64,000 nt of DNA from Murimonas intestini (GCA_003148945.1 QGGY01000010.1:1-64000), one strand, 5' to 3'; numbered from the stretch's first letter, positions 53,686 through 62,344 are shown. The notes: a model not told the origin generated them from the sequence alone. A program made the numbers and translations.

Positions 53686-53714
53686 TTGTATTATTACCTT
53701 TGCTATGGTATTAT
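53686..53714 (+). promoter_or_regulatory. promoter of type I toxin 1
   Basis: TTGTAT (53686-53691), 17 bases, TATTAT (53709-53714). Downstream, CCTCCC (53752-53757) can pair with GGGAGG (53774-53779), hiding the toxin ribosome site. Confidence 0.55.
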
Positions 53715-53787
53715 TTATTTATGGAGCAATCGTGTACAACAAGGTGGTCAGCCTCCCATACTTTACAAAAGAGGGGAGGTGGTGCGG

Positions 53788-53883
53788 ATGAATACATATG
53801 AAGTTCTCAGCCTTTTGTTTTTGGGCGGTACTTTTCTCATTGCACTGCTTGCCTATATAGATAGGAATAACAAGCAAAAATAA
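53788..53883 (+). CDS. holin-like type I toxin 1 (Hol_Tox family)
   Basis: 31 aa: starts MNTYEVLSLLFLGG, a single membrane helix (about 6-23) and a basic end IDRNNKQK. This is the layout of the putative holin-like toxins (TxpA/BsrG type), small membrane-damaging peptides controlled by antisense RNA. The ATG at 53788 follows GGGGAGGTGG; an in-frame start further up lacks a site. An inverted repeat can mask the ribosome site, and a convergent minus-strand RNA overlaps its 3' end. The toxic action is known for relatives, not shown here. Confidence 0.8.
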   Translation: MNTYEVLSLLFLGGTFLIALLAYIDRNNKQK

Positions 53884-53969
53884 ATAAGCCTACCTTTGTA
53901 CTTGGCAGTCGAGGTAGGCTTATGTCCACTTAGAGGCTAACCACTTTGTGGGCGGTTGCTCCTGTTTCT
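53875..53969 (-). ncRNA. predicted antisense antitoxin RNA of toxin 1
   Basis: A minus-strand promoter TTTACA (54003-53998), 16 bases and extended -10 TGCTATAAT (53981-53976) starts a ~95-base RNA. It ends at the 11-bp hairpin ATAAGCCTACC / GGTAGGCTTAT (53884-53923) with a T-rich tail overlapping the last toxin codons. The convergent 3'-overlap is the txpA/RatA arrangement. Confidence 0.65.
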
Positions 53970-53975
53970 ATCTTT

Positions 53976-54003
53976 ATTATAGCATAAATTCTTTGAATGT
54001 AAA
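53976..54003 (-). promoter_or_regulatory. antitoxin RNA 1 promoter
   Basis: TTTACA, 16 bases, extended -10 TGCTATAAT on the minus strand. Confidence 0.65.
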
Positions 54004-54016
54004 GGAAGATATTTAA

Positions 54017-54047
54017 GGCCTCTCGAAGATGTCTTCCTCGAAAGGCC
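54017..54047 (-). terminator. terminator-like hairpin after tRNA-Thr
   Basis: GGCCTCTCGA / TCGAAAGGCC stem (one wobble) about 20 bases past the tRNA 3' end. The T-run is poor. Confidence 0.5.
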
Positions 54048-54067
54048 CTAATTCCCAATGATATCAA

Positions 54068-54140
54068 AGCTGTTGACGGGAATCGAACCCGTGACCTCCT
54101 CACTACCAATGAGGTGCGCTACCGACTGTGCCACAACAGC
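54068..54140 (-). tRNA. tRNA-Thr (GGT)
   Basis: On the minus strand the acceptor GCTGTTG pairs with CAACAGC and the D-arm is GGCACAGTCGGTAGCGC. The anticodon arm CCTCA-TTGGTAG-TGAGG gives anticodon GGT, and the T-arm is CGGGTTCGATTCCCG. CCA is not encoded. Confidence 0.94.
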
Positions 54141-54240
54141 TTATAGCAAATGAACTGCTACGATTAGAAATTTTATCATATCAGTGTTTGAATGTCAATG
54201 GATTTTCAAAAAATTCTTCAAGGACCAAAGGAGGCAGAAT

Positions 54241-55164
54241 ATGACTTCCGTACTGCTGCGGGCTTTTTCTTTTACTCTTGTCATTGTTATCGGTATTGTC
54301 ATGCGGTCTTCAGGGCTTGTAAGCAGCAATGCCGGGGATGCTGTCAAGAAATTTTTAATATATATCACCCTGCCGGCTGCGATCATTACAAACTTTTCCG
54401 CTATCACTGACATAGGTGCGGAGATGGTGCTGATAGCACTGCTTGGCATAATTGCCAATGTGATCATGATCGCTGCAGGCGCTCTTATTACAAGACACAG
54501 GACACGAGGTGAGCAGGCGCTCAATATGCTCTGTCTTCCGGCCTTTAATATCGGCGCGTTCTGCCTCCCCTTTGTGCAGAGCTTTCTTCCGGCGCTTGGC
54601 AGTGTCACCGCCTGCATGTTTGATGTGGGAAACAGCATCATGTGTACAGGGGGAACATATGCATTTGTTGCCGAATATACCTCAGAAAACAGGAGGGGGC
54701 TGAATCTGAAGTCATTCGCGAAACGTCTTATATCCAGCCCTCCGCTTGTTACATATGTCGTTATGTTTACACTGTCAGTTATGGGCCTGCAGCTGCCGGA
54801 TGCCGTCCTGACCCTGGTAAACCCTATGGCCAGCGCCAATACATTCATAGCCATGCTGATGCTGGGGCTGCTGTTCCACCTGGAGCTGAAGAAAGAATAC
54901 ATAAAGGAGATCATACGCCTGCTGGGGCTTCGCCATATTTTTGCCGCCGTATGTGCGCTTATCTTTTACTTTTTTCTGCCTTTTGATCTGGTGATCCGGC
55001 AGACACTGGCCCTTTTATGTTTTGCGCCTATGAGCGCTGTCTCCCCGGCCTACATAGGCATGTGCGGAGGAGATGAGGGGCTGGCCAGCTGTGCAAACAG
55101 CATATCTATACTTTTCAGTCTGGTGATTATTACAATATTGCTTGGAATTATGGGATTGAATTAA
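54241..55164 (+). CDS. AEC-family (auxin efflux carrier type) transporter
   Basis: 307 aa with about ten membrane helices in two halves of five, as in AEC/bile-acid-type carriers. Features include a helix with DAVKKFLIYITLPAAIITNF near the start and the central polar loop FAKRLISSPPLVTYV. Bacterial members export or take up malate, malonate or other organic acids; the substrate is unknown. I chose the ATG at 54241, which follows AAAGGAGG by seven bases; earlier in-frame starts are poor. Confidence 0.87.
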   Translation: MTSVLLRAFSFTLVIVIGIVMRSSGLVSSNAGDAVKKFLIYITLPAAIITNFSAITDIGAEMVLIALLGIIANVIMIAAGALITRHRTRGEQALNMLCLPAFNIGAFCLPFVQSFLPALGSVTACMFDVGNSIMCTGGTYAFVAEYTSENRRGLNLKSFAKRLISSPPLVTYVVMFTLSVMGLQLPDAVLTLVNPMASANTFIAMLMLGLLFHLELKKEYIKEIIRLLGLRHIFAAVCALIFYFFLPFDLVIRQTLALLCFAPMSAVSPAYIGMCGGDEGLASCANSISILFSLVIITILLGIMGLN

Positions 55165-55201
55165 AAATAACAAATTAACCGTGTATAAGGAGGAAAATAA
55201 A

Positions 55202-55774
55202 ATGCATGCAGATATAACAAGAGAACAGGCCATGGACCTGCTGAAGAAGTATAATCAGGATGAATTCCACATGGTACACGCCCTGACAGTTGAAGGTGTG
55301 ATGCGCTGGTACGCCAGGGAGCTGGGATATGGTGAGGACGAGGAATTCTGGGGACTGGTGGGACTTCTCCACGATGTGGATTTTGAAAAATATCCGGATG
55401 AGCACTGTATAAAGGCCCCGGAGCTGTTAAAAGAAATCGGTTCAAGTGATGAACTGATCCATGCTGTTTGCAGCCATGGCTATGGAATCACTGTAGACGT
55501 GAAACCGGAGCATGAGATGGAAAAGATCCTTTTTGCAGCGGATGAACTGACAGGGCTGATCGGAGCTGCGGCCAAGATGCGCCCATCCAAAAGTGTCATG
55601 GATATGGAAGTTTCCAGCCTCAAGAAAAAATTCAAGGATAAACGTTTTGCAGCAGGCTGTTCCAGGGATATTATACGGCAGGGGGCTGACCAGCTTGGAT
55701 GGGAGCTTGATAAACTTTTTGAAATGACGATCCGGGCCATGCGTTCTTGTGAAGATGAGATAAATAAGATTTAA
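55202..55774 (+). CDS. HD-domain phosphohydrolase
   Basis: 190 aa HD protein. The metal site is visible: HMVHALTVEGVMRWYA, then GLLHDVDFEKYP with the HD pair, and later AVCSHGYG and ADELTGLI with the final Asp. Family members act on nucleotides or related phosphates. This short clostridial type has no known substrate. I chose the ATG at 55202, behind AAGGAGGAAAA; a GTG seven codons earlier is possible but lacks a site. It follows the AEC gene by 37 bases and is probably co-transcribed. Confidence 0.85.
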   Translation: MHADITREQAMDLLKKYNQDEFHMVHALTVEGVMRWYARELGYGEDEEFWGLVGLLHDVDFEKYPDEHCIKAPELLKEIGSSDELIHAVCSHGYGITVDVKPEHEMEKILFAADELTGLIGAAAKMRPSKSVMDMEVSSLKKKFKDKRFAAGCSRDIIRQGADQLGWELDKLFEMTIRAMRSCEDEINKI

Positions 55775-55814
55775 CGGTTATTTGCAGCAAGATATAAAAG
55801 ATATAAAATTCGCC

Positions 55815-55845
55815 TTGACTCTCACGCAACGTCAGGGATTACCAT
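55815..55845 (+). promoter_or_regulatory. MerR-type promoter and operator
   Basis: TTGACT (55815-55820) and TACCAT (55840-55845) are separated by 19 bases, the long spacer that MerR proteins correct. The spacer holds the dyad CTCACG-CAA-CGTCAG. It precedes the MerR gene and then the MATE gene. Confidence 0.6.
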
Positions 55846-55865
55846 GTCCTCTAAGGAGGTGAAAG

Positions 55866-56702
55866 ATGAAGACAGTAAAGGAAGTGTCGGAAATCACCGG
55901 AGTTAGTATAAGGACACTGCGGTACTATGACGAAATAGGACTGCTGAAACCGACACAGCTGACAGATGCAGGCTACCGCCTGTATGACAATGAGGCTATA
56001 GGGAGGCTGCAGCAGATCATGTTCTACAGAGAACTGGAAATTCCATTGGTGGACATTAAAGATATAATGGAAAACCCGGCTTATGACAGAACATGTGCCC
56101 TGGCAGCCCAGAGATCCCTTCTGGAAAGAAAGAGAAACCACCTGGACGGGATCATCGAGCTGATCACAGACGTGATGGAAGGAGCGAATACTATGAGTTT
56201 TGAAGCATTTAAAGAGGAAGAGATCGACATGATACTGGACCATATCCAGGAGAATATGCCCCGGGAGGAATTTGAGAGATTAGTAGAGAGATACGGGGAC
56301 GGCAGCATTGAAAAATGGAGGGAGACATTTTCCGGGAATCTGAAGGATGAGAAGACGGGTGCGGAACTGATGAGACTGTATGGCAGTAAAGAGAAGGCGC
56401 TGGAATCAGCCACAGCACAGCCGTCAGATATGAGCAGGTACCAGAGGGAAAATGATGAAATTTGCAGAGAGCTTTACATGATAAAGGACTCAGGCGGTTC
56501 AGAGAAGGAGAAACAGCTGATAAGCAGGCTGGCGGAATGTTATAAGAAAATGTTCCGGCTGGATAACGCTAGGGCGCTGCTGACGGAAATGGCGGATGGT
56601 TACCTGAAGGATGAAAAACTCAGAGCGGCAAATGACAGTGTCTATGGAGAGGGCAGCTCTGAGTATATGGCGGGAGCTATACTGCGGTATTATGGGATAT
56701 AA
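55866..56702 (+). CDS. MerR-family regulator with long effector domain
   Basis: 278 aa. The N-terminal winged helix is a clear MerR type (EVSEITGVSIRTLRYYDEIGLLKP, AGYRLYDNEAIGRLQQIMFYRELE). A coiled-coil linker follows (about 80-115), then a TipA-like C-terminal domain (about 120-278) that often binds drugs or peptides. It probably controls itself and the MATE efflux gene 39 bases downstream, given the 19-base spacer promoter. The ATG follows AAGGAGGTGA. Confidence 0.9.
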   Translation: MKTVKEVSEITGVSIRTLRYYDEIGLLKPTQLTDAGYRLYDNEAIGRLQQIMFYRELEIPLVDIKDIMENPAYDRTCALAAQRSLLERKRNHLDGIIELITDVMEGANTMSFEAFKEEEIDMILDHIQENMPREEFERLVERYGDGSIEKWRETFSGNLKDEKTGAELMRLYGSKEKALESATAQPSDMSRYQRENDEICRELYMIKDSGGSEKEKQLISRLAECYKKMFRLDNARALLTEMADGYLKDEKLRAANDSVYGEGSSEYMAGAILRYYGI

Positions 56703-56741
56703 GATTAAAAAAATTTAACGTAAACAGTAAGGGAAATCCAT

Positions 56742-58106
56742 ATGCGAATGAGAAATAATTTACAAGATACCTTTTACAGCCAGATAAGAAGGCTTGTGAT
56801 CCCAATTGTAATCCAGAACCTGCTGAGCGCCGCCGTCAATTCCGCCGATGTAGTCATGCTCAATTATGTGGGCCAGTCTTCCATATCGGCTGTATCTCTG
56901 GCATCCCAGTATGCCAGCGTCCTTTTTATGGTGTACTACGGCTTGGGGACAGGAGCCACTATGCTGTGCGCACAGTATTTCGGAAAGGGTGATATGAAAG
57001 CCATAAAGGCTGTGGAAGGCATCGCATTGCGGTTTTCTCTTGCTATATCCTCTGCGTTTGCCCTTGCAGCGCTTGCCATACCGGATCTGATGATGACTCT
57101 GTTTACGAGTGACCCGGAACTGATCAGGCTGGGATCTTCTTATCTTCGGATACTGAGCGTCAGCTACCTGTGCTGGGGGATCATAGAAATATATCTGGCT
57201 ATTCTCCGCAGTATTGGAAGGGTGGTAATAAGCACTTCCCTGAATGCCCTTGCATTTACCTTAAATATTTTTTTGAATGCAGTATTTATTTTCGGGCTTT
57301 TCGGCGCTCCAAAGCTTGGAGTCACAGGTGTCGCTGTAGCTACCTCCACGTCCCGGGTGATTGAGCTGATTGCCTGTTTTATAGTCTCTGCTCTGAGCAG
57401 AGATATAAAATTGAAATTTTCTTATATGTTTATAAAAAACAAGCTGCTCTTCTCAGATTTTGTGAAACTGTCCCTGCCTGCCCTTGGCAATGATGTGGCG
57501 TGGGGAGTTGCTTTCTCCATGTATTCCGTGATCATCGGGCATATGGGCAGCGATGCGGTGGCGGCTAACTCTTTTGTTATAGTGGTAAGGAATTTTGGGA
57601 CGATCCTGTGCTTTGGGATCGCCAGCGCCGGAGGTATACTGCTGGGCAGGGAGATTGGTGAGAACCGTCTGGAGGATGCCAAAAATGATGCCAGAAAGCT
57701 TATGAAGCTGACAGTGGCCAGCGGTGCATTAGGCGGGCTTATCATACTGGGCGCAACACCTTTTGTACTGCGGTATGCTTCACTCTCCGAGACGGCCATG
57801 CATTATCTGAAATACATGCTTCTCATCAATACTTACTATGTTATGGGGGCGGCAGTGAATACAACGCTGATAGCAGGAGTTTTCAGATCGGGAGGTGACA
57901 GCCGTTTTGGATTTATCTGCGATACCATCGACATGTGGCTGTATGCGGTTCCGCTGGGATTCTTTGCAGCTTTTGTGTTAAAGCTTCCGGTCATGTGGGT
58001 ATATTTCCTGCTGTGTACGGATGAATTTGTCAAATGGCCGTGGGTGCTGAAGCACTATAAGAGCAACAAGTGGCTGCATAATATAACCAGGGATAATCTG
58101 TTTTAA
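56742..58106 (+). CDS. MATE family efflux transporter
   Basis: 454 aa, twelve membrane helices in two six-helix bundles. Early features are QIRRLVIPIVIQNLLSAAVNSADVVMLNYVGQ and GLGTGATMLCAQYFG. The family pumps cationic drugs or dyes out by Na+ or H+ exchange. The upstream MerR regulator with a drug-binding-type domain suggests drug-induced export. The ATG at 56742 follows AAGGGAAA; a second ATG lies two codons later. Confidence 0.9.
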   Translation: MRMRNNLQDTFYSQIRRLVIPIVIQNLLSAAVNSADVVMLNYVGQSSISAVSLASQYASVLFMVYYGLGTGATMLCAQYFGKGDMKAIKAVEGIALRFSLAISSAFALAALAIPDLMMTLFTSDPELIRLGSSYLRILSVSYLCWGIIEIYLAILRSIGRVVISTSLNALAFTLNIFLNAVFIFGLFGAPKLGVTGVAVATSTSRVIELIACFIVSALSRDIKLKFSYMFIKNKLLFSDFVKLSLPALGNDVAWGVAFSMYSVIIGHMGSDAVAANSFVIVVRNFGTILCFGIASAGGILLGREIGENRLEDAKNDARKLMKLTVASGALGGLIILGATPFVLRYASLSETAMHYLKYMLLINTYYVMGAAVNTTLIAGVFRSGGDSRFGFICDTIDMWLYAVPLGFFAAFVLKLPVMWVYFLLCTDEFVKWPWVLKHYKSNKWLHNITRDNLF

Positions 58107-58129
58107 AGCTAAATTTATTAAAAATATAG

Positions 58130-58158
58130 TTGACAAAAGCAGGGGTATCTCATATACT
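58130..58158 (+). promoter_or_regulatory. promoter of the NiCo riboswitch transcript
   Basis: TTGACA (58130-58135), 17 bases, TATACT (58153-58158). Confidence 0.8.
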
Positions 58159-58215
58159 ACTATAAATCTCTTTGCACTGCATTACATTCCTTATGGAATG
58201 TGCGATCAACAGTAC

Positions 58216-58305
58216 AAACTGAGCAGGCGATGCCCGGGAGGGCGTGGGGCCGGGCCGCCAGATGGCGGCAGCAGATGGACGATAGACACATCTGTGGGAC
58301 AGTGG
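58216..58305 (+). ncRNA. NiCo (czcD) riboswitch
   Basis: The aptamer reads AACTGAGCAGGCGATG, then CGGGCCGCC / GGCGGCAGCAGATGG, then CATCTGTGGGACAGT, the conserved ends and inner modules of the NiCo class. After it, GTTGTTC can pair with GAACAAC (about 58305-58347), a possible expression switch. NiCo RNAs respond to Ni2+ and Co2+, with later work also naming Fe2+. Confidence 0.85.
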
Positions 58306-58415
58306 TTGTTCTGCAGGTGTGTATTTTTATACCCTAAATTGAACAACTGGCTCTTGAGAATGGAGTGCCATAAGAGAAATCTAACAAGTCAAATGACGAA
58401 ATGGAGGATTCTTTT

Positions 58416-60953
58416 ATGACAAACGAAACTGGGAGTATGGCGGGACTGACCGCCGATGAAGCCGTCAGACTTCAGGAACAATATGGCAAAAATGTCCTGA
58501 CGCAGGAAAAGAAAGAGGGTTTTCTGAAAAAGACAGTTCACATTATTTGTGAACCTATGTTTCTGCTGCTTTTGGTAGCTGCGGCTATCTACTTTGTGCT
58601 GGGTGAACCCCGAGACGGAATCATCATGCTGGTGTTCGTGGTGGGGATCATCAGCATTGATGTGATCCAGGAATGGAAAACTGACAAAACGCTGAGTGCC
58701 TTAAAAGACCTGTCAGCGCCTCACATTACTGTTATCCGGGATGGAACAGAACAAGTTATTGCCAGCGCTGATCTTGTTCCGGGGGATCTGATGATGATCT
58801 GCGAAGGCGTGAAGATTCCCGCTGACGGTGCTGTGGTCAGGTGTGCTGATTTATGTGTGGATGAATCTTCTCTTACCGGGGAGGCAGACGGTGTCTGGAA
58901 GGTGACGGCAGAGAAGGCAGAACCTGAGGGTGACTACTGGCGCAGGGACTATTGTTATGCAGGTACGCTGGTAATCCAGGGCACTGGCGTTGTACGGGTA
59001 GAGAAAACCGGCCAGAATACAGAATACGGCAAGATAGGTAAAAACGTGGCTGCCGCACCTGCGGAGGATACGCCGCTCCAAAAGCAGACAGGGAAACTTG
59101 TAAAGACATGTGCTGTTATTGCAGGTGTGCTGTTTATTCTGGTAGGGATTTTTACATGGCTGAATATACCGGATCACAGCCTTCGGGAGCGGTTGATTGA
59201 AAGCATCCTGTCCGGCGTAACACTGGCTATGGCCATGATACCGGAGGAATTTCCTGTCATCCTCACGGTATTCCTTTCCATGGGAGCATGGCGTCTGGCA
59301 AAAAAACATTCATTAGTTCGTAAACTTCCAAGTGTGGAGACTCTTGGCGCTGTCAGCGTGCTTTGCGTGGATAAAACAGGAACTATCACCATGAACCAGA
59401 TGTCCGTGCAGGAGTTGTGGATAGCCAGCGGTGATGAGCTGTCAATGATAGAAACGATGGGACTTGGCTGTGAGACAGATACATATGATCCCATGGAAAA
59501 AGCCATGCTTTCCTGCTGTGAAGCCCATGGCATCACCAGGGGGCATCTCTTTGAAGAAAGTGGATTTCTGACAGAGTATGCATTTACCAACGAACTAAAA
59601 ATGATGGGTCATGTGTGGAGACATGATGATGAGATCCTGATTGCTGCCAAAGGCAGTCCTGAACGCATATTTACGGTCTGCGGTATGACAGAAGAGCAGC
59701 GCACAGAGGCGGAACGCAAAAACCTGGAGCTTTCAGCTCAGGGGCTGAGGGTGATCGCCATTGCAGCAGCCAGGCCTGCAAGTGAGGGAGACATTCCGGC
59801 ATCTCTTACAGAATGCCGTCTGACCCTGCTGGGGCTTGTGGGTCTTGCCGATCCGCCGAGGGAGGGTGTGAAAGAAGATATTGCGGTCTGCAGCCGGGCG
59901 GGAATCCGTGTAGTCATGATAACAGGAGACAATGGGATCACCGCATCTGCGGTAGCAAAAAAGGTTGGCCTGTCCCACAGTGATGAAATCATCACAGGTG
60001 ATATGCTGAATGATATGAGTGATGAAGAACTGCGGGAGGCGGTCAGGAAAGTTTCCATTTTCTCCCGCGTGATACCGGAACATAAAATGCGGATTGTGAA
60101 GGCTTTCCAAATGAACGGGGAAGTTGTGGCCATGACAGGTGACGGGGTAAATGATGCTCCGGCTCTAAAATATGCCGATATCGGAATTGCCATGGGCAAG
60201 CGGGGGAGCGAGGTTTCCCGCGAAGCCGCCGACCTGATTTTGATGGATGATAATTTCACTACCATAGTGGAGACTGTTAAAGATGGACGGCGCATTTATG
60301 ATAATATACGCAAAGCTGTAGGGTATGTCTTTACGATCCATATTCCCATAGCGTTTGCATCCCTGCTGGCTCCCTTCCTGGGTATCTCTCCCGCAGCTCT
60401 GCTGCTCCTGCCGCTCCATGTGGTGCTCCTGGAGGTCCTCATTGATCCTACCTGTTCTATTGTTCTGGAGCGGCAGCCGGCTGAGAATGATATTATGGAG
60501 CGCCGTCCCCGCAATGCGGATGAAAAGCTGCTGACAGCCGGCCTTTTGGGGAAAAGTGTCTTGCAGGGACTTACTGTGTTTGCTGCTTCTTTCGGAGCGT
60601 ATTTTACAGTGCTGGCAGGCAATGCAGACAATGCGCCCACAGCGCGCTCCATCGGACTCGCTGTCATTATGCTGGCAAACTTGTTTCTTGTGCAGGTCAA
60701 CAGCTCCGATCATGAGTTTGCTTTTCAGTCAGCGCAAAAATTAATGAAAGACCGTGTGATGTGGGCAGTGAACCTGGGAACGCTGGCATTGCTGTATCTT
60801 ATCTTGTATACACCAGTATCAGGAGTGTTAAAACTGGCTGCGCTGCCTGTTCCCTTCCTGTTAGCCGCTCTTGGGCTGGGAGCTGGTTCTGTGCTGTGGT
60901 ATGATCTGGTAAAACTGGCAAAGAAGTTAAAACGTAAGAAAAATACAGTATAG
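58416..60953 (+). CDS. P-type cation ATPase under NiCo riboswitch control
   Basis: 845 aa P2-like P-type ATPase: DKTGTIT phosphorylation motif, TGDNGITA, GDGVNDAPAL, and ten or so membrane helices. Metal-coordinating positions differ from Ca2+ pumps: helix 4 reads PEEFPV instead of PEGLPA, and helix 6 reads LLPLHVVLLEVLIDPT. It is probably an exporter of Co2+, Ni2+ or Fe2+ as indicated by the riboswitch; this is inference. I chose the ATG at 58416, eight bases after GGAGG; the ATG at 58401 is part of the ribosome site. Confidence 0.88.
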   Translation: MTNETGSMAGLTADEAVRLQEQYGKNVLTQEKKEGFLKKTVHIICEPMFLLLLVAAAIYFVLGEPRDGIIMLVFVVGIISIDVIQEWKTDKTLSALKDLSAPHITVIRDGTEQVIASADLVPGDLMMICEGVKIPADGAVVRCADLCVDESSLTGEADGVWKVTAEKAEPEGDYWRRDYCYAGTLVIQGTGVVRVEKTGQNTEYGKIGKNVAAAPAEDTPLQKQTGKLVKTCAVIAGVLFILVGIFTWLNIPDHSLRERLIESILSGVTLAMAMIPEEFPVILTVFLSMGAWRLAKKHSLVRKLPSVETLGAVSVLCVDKTGTITMNQMSVQELWIASGDELSMIETMGLGCETDTYDPMEKAMLSCCEAHGITRGHLFEESGFLTEYAFTNELKMMGHVWRHDDEILIAAKGSPERIFTVCGMTEEQRTEAERKNLELSAQGLRVIAIAAARPASEGDIPASLTECRLTLLGLVGLADPPREGVKEDIAVCSRAGIRVVMITGDNGITASAVAKKVGLSHSDEIITGDMLNDMSDEELREAVRKVSIFSRVIPEHKMRIVKAFQMNGEVVAMTGDGVNDAPALKYADIGIAMGKRGSEVSREAADLILMDDNFTTIVETVKDGRRIYDNIRKAVGYVFTIHIPIAFASLLAPFLGISPAALLLLPLHVVLLEVLIDPTCSIVLERQPAENDIMERRPRNADEKLLTAGLLGKSVLQGLTVFAASFGAYFTVLAGNADNAPTARSIGLAVIMLANLFLVQVNSSDHEFAFQSAQKLMKDRVMWAVNLGTLALLYLILYTPVSGVLKLAALPVPFLLAALGLGAGSVLWYDLVKLAKKLKRKKNTV

Positions 60954-61020
60954 TTCACCCACGTAAAAGAAAAGTAAACCATTAAAAACCCTTGTATTTA
61001 CCGTATTATTAAACCGATGG

Positions 61021-61189
61021 GGCACCATATCATGATTAAGCTTAACCAAATTTCCCTTTATATCCTGGAGCCGACTGACGACAAAGGCGGGAAGTTCGCT
61101 GGTTCGATTGCTGGAATATGTCTTTGGACTCGTTTTTTTGAGATATCATTAATCCATGCCTGAACAGTAGACTGGGTAAGCGTAGCCAT
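61021..61189 (-). pseudogene. frameshifted integrase remnant
   Basis: A short minus-strand reading begins MATLTQSTVQAWINDISKK, like the core-binding domain of phage-type tyrosine recombinases. After a run of seven A the frame breaks; the next frame continues with TSPKTYSS, matching the usual SPKTVxN that follows. The catalytic domain is missing. No att site was found. Confidence 0.4.
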
Positions 61190-61196
61190 TACAGTG

Positions 61197-61224
61197 TTGA
61201 CATTTATGTATATTTTGCTATAAT
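61197..61224 (+). promoter_or_regulatory. antitoxin RNA 2 promoter
   Basis: TTGACA (61197-61202), 16 bases, extended -10 TGCTATAAT (61219-61224). Confidence 0.75.
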
Positions 61225-61230
61225 ATATTT

Positions 61231-61345
61231 AACAAGACAGCCGACAGGTAGGTGCACACTACCCATCCCGGCGAGGTTAGTTAGCTAAAAGAAATAGCCG
61301 TTCCTAAACTTTGACGAGAGCAGGACGGCTATTTCTTATTTTTTA
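61231..61345 (+). ncRNA. predicted antisense antitoxin RNA of toxin 2
   Basis: A ~115-base RNA from the strong promoter at 61197. It ends at a perfect 13-bp hairpin AAGAAATAGCCGT / ACGGCTATTTCTT (61289-61337) and a T-run, overlapping the last codons of the opposite toxin gene. The geometry is the same as the 53.9 kb locus. Confidence 0.7.
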
Positions 61346-61412
61346 AATTCAGAATTGCTGTGATTAAAAGACCAACGGTCAGTATAATCATAAATTCCTC
61401 ATATGTACTCAT
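61329..61412 (-). CDS. holin-like type I toxin 2 (Hol_Tox family)
   Basis: 27 aa, too short for normal gene callers: begins MSTYEEFMIILTVG, has one membrane helix and ends ILNLKNKK. The start MSTYE and the basic end match the first toxin and the TxpA/BsrG-like family. The ATG follows GGAAGGAGGAG. A convergent plus-strand RNA from 61231 overlaps its last codons and should act as antitoxin. The neighbouring integrase remnant hints that the locus came with a mobile element (inference). Confidence 0.75.
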   Translation of the reverse strand: MSTYEEFMIILTVGLLITAILNLKNKK

Positions 61413-61530
61413 AAGGCATCTCCTCCTTCCGCAAGACTCGGAACGGATAGAGAGCTGCCGCCTGTTCGGCTGCCCGGGTAAGTATATTATTGTCTGCCCC
61501 TGGGGCGGGGCAGGTTCTTTTATTTACAAA

Positions 61531-62004
61531 TTAATATTTAGGGGTTCTGGCGTATCCAATAAATGACAGGATTACTTCAATGATTACAAACATGAAATAC
61601 ATTGGAAATAATACCATCGCTACAGAATATAGGATTGCTCCTGCCAAGGCAAAGCCCCTTTTCTTCATAATCAGTCCTAAAGCATTGAATATGGCAGCTA
61701 TAAATGTGGCGATAAGGTGTGGCATGACAAGTGCAGTTGCAATACCTGCGCCGATCTGTTCATAAGCGTCAGATCCTGAACTGGCAGCTCCCGACCAATA
61801 GAACACGCTATATATCAGGTAAAGTACACCCACAATCAAAGAAATCAGTAAACATATACTTAGTTTCTTTTTAATCAAAGACGGCGGAGCCTCATAAGGA
61901 ACACCAAATTCCCGCGAATACTCTATAGGCGCTGCGCAGTTTGGACATTTGTCAGCTTTGTCTGAAAACTCTTTTCCACATTCTTTACATGTTATCATTG
62001 CCAT
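61531..62004 (-). CDS. zinc-ribbon membrane protein
   Basis: 157 aa. A zinc ribbon at the N-terminus (CKECGKEFSDKADKCPNC) is followed by four membrane helices (about 48-70, 82-105, 112-128, 132-152). I do not recognise the function; similar small proteins are common in gut Firmicutes. I chose the ATG at 62004 because GGGAGGAAA precedes it; the frame opens six codons earlier. A GC-rich hairpin (GCCCC / GGGGC near 61494-61514) lies after its stop and may end transcription. Confidence 0.8.
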   Translation of the reverse strand: MAMITCKECGKEFSDKADKCPNCAAPIEYSREFGVPYEAPPSLIKKKLSICLLISLIVGVLYLIYSVFYWSGAASSGSDAYEQIGAGIATALVMPHLIATFIAAIFNALGLIMKKRGFALAGAILYSVAMVLFPMYFMFVIIEVILSFIGYARTPKY

Positions 62005-62172
62005 AACTATTTCCTCCCTCATTTGTTTATAATCAAAGGCAATTTGCCTATTGATTCATCATCTTTCCGATCCTCAGATTTGGCCCAAAATATACTACAT
62101 AATCATATATAGTAGTAAAAAAAATTTCGGGTTTCTTAGAAAATTAATATCATTTAAAGATGGCTGTAAAAT

Positions 62173-62204
62173 AAAAGGATTCCCCTTATTACAAGGGAAA
62201 TCCT
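62173..62204 (-). terminator. terminator of tRNA-Ala
   Basis: Minus-strand hairpin GGATTTCCCTT / AAGGGGAATCC (one wobble) followed by TTTTATTTT. Confidence 0.75.
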
Positions 62205-62208
62205 ATAA

Positions 62209-62281
<73 letters not shown>

Positions 62282-62344
62282 GGAAAATATGTTTTTATTA
62301 TATCTTATCTTACTAAGTTTTTCAACTATATTTTTATTTAATTT

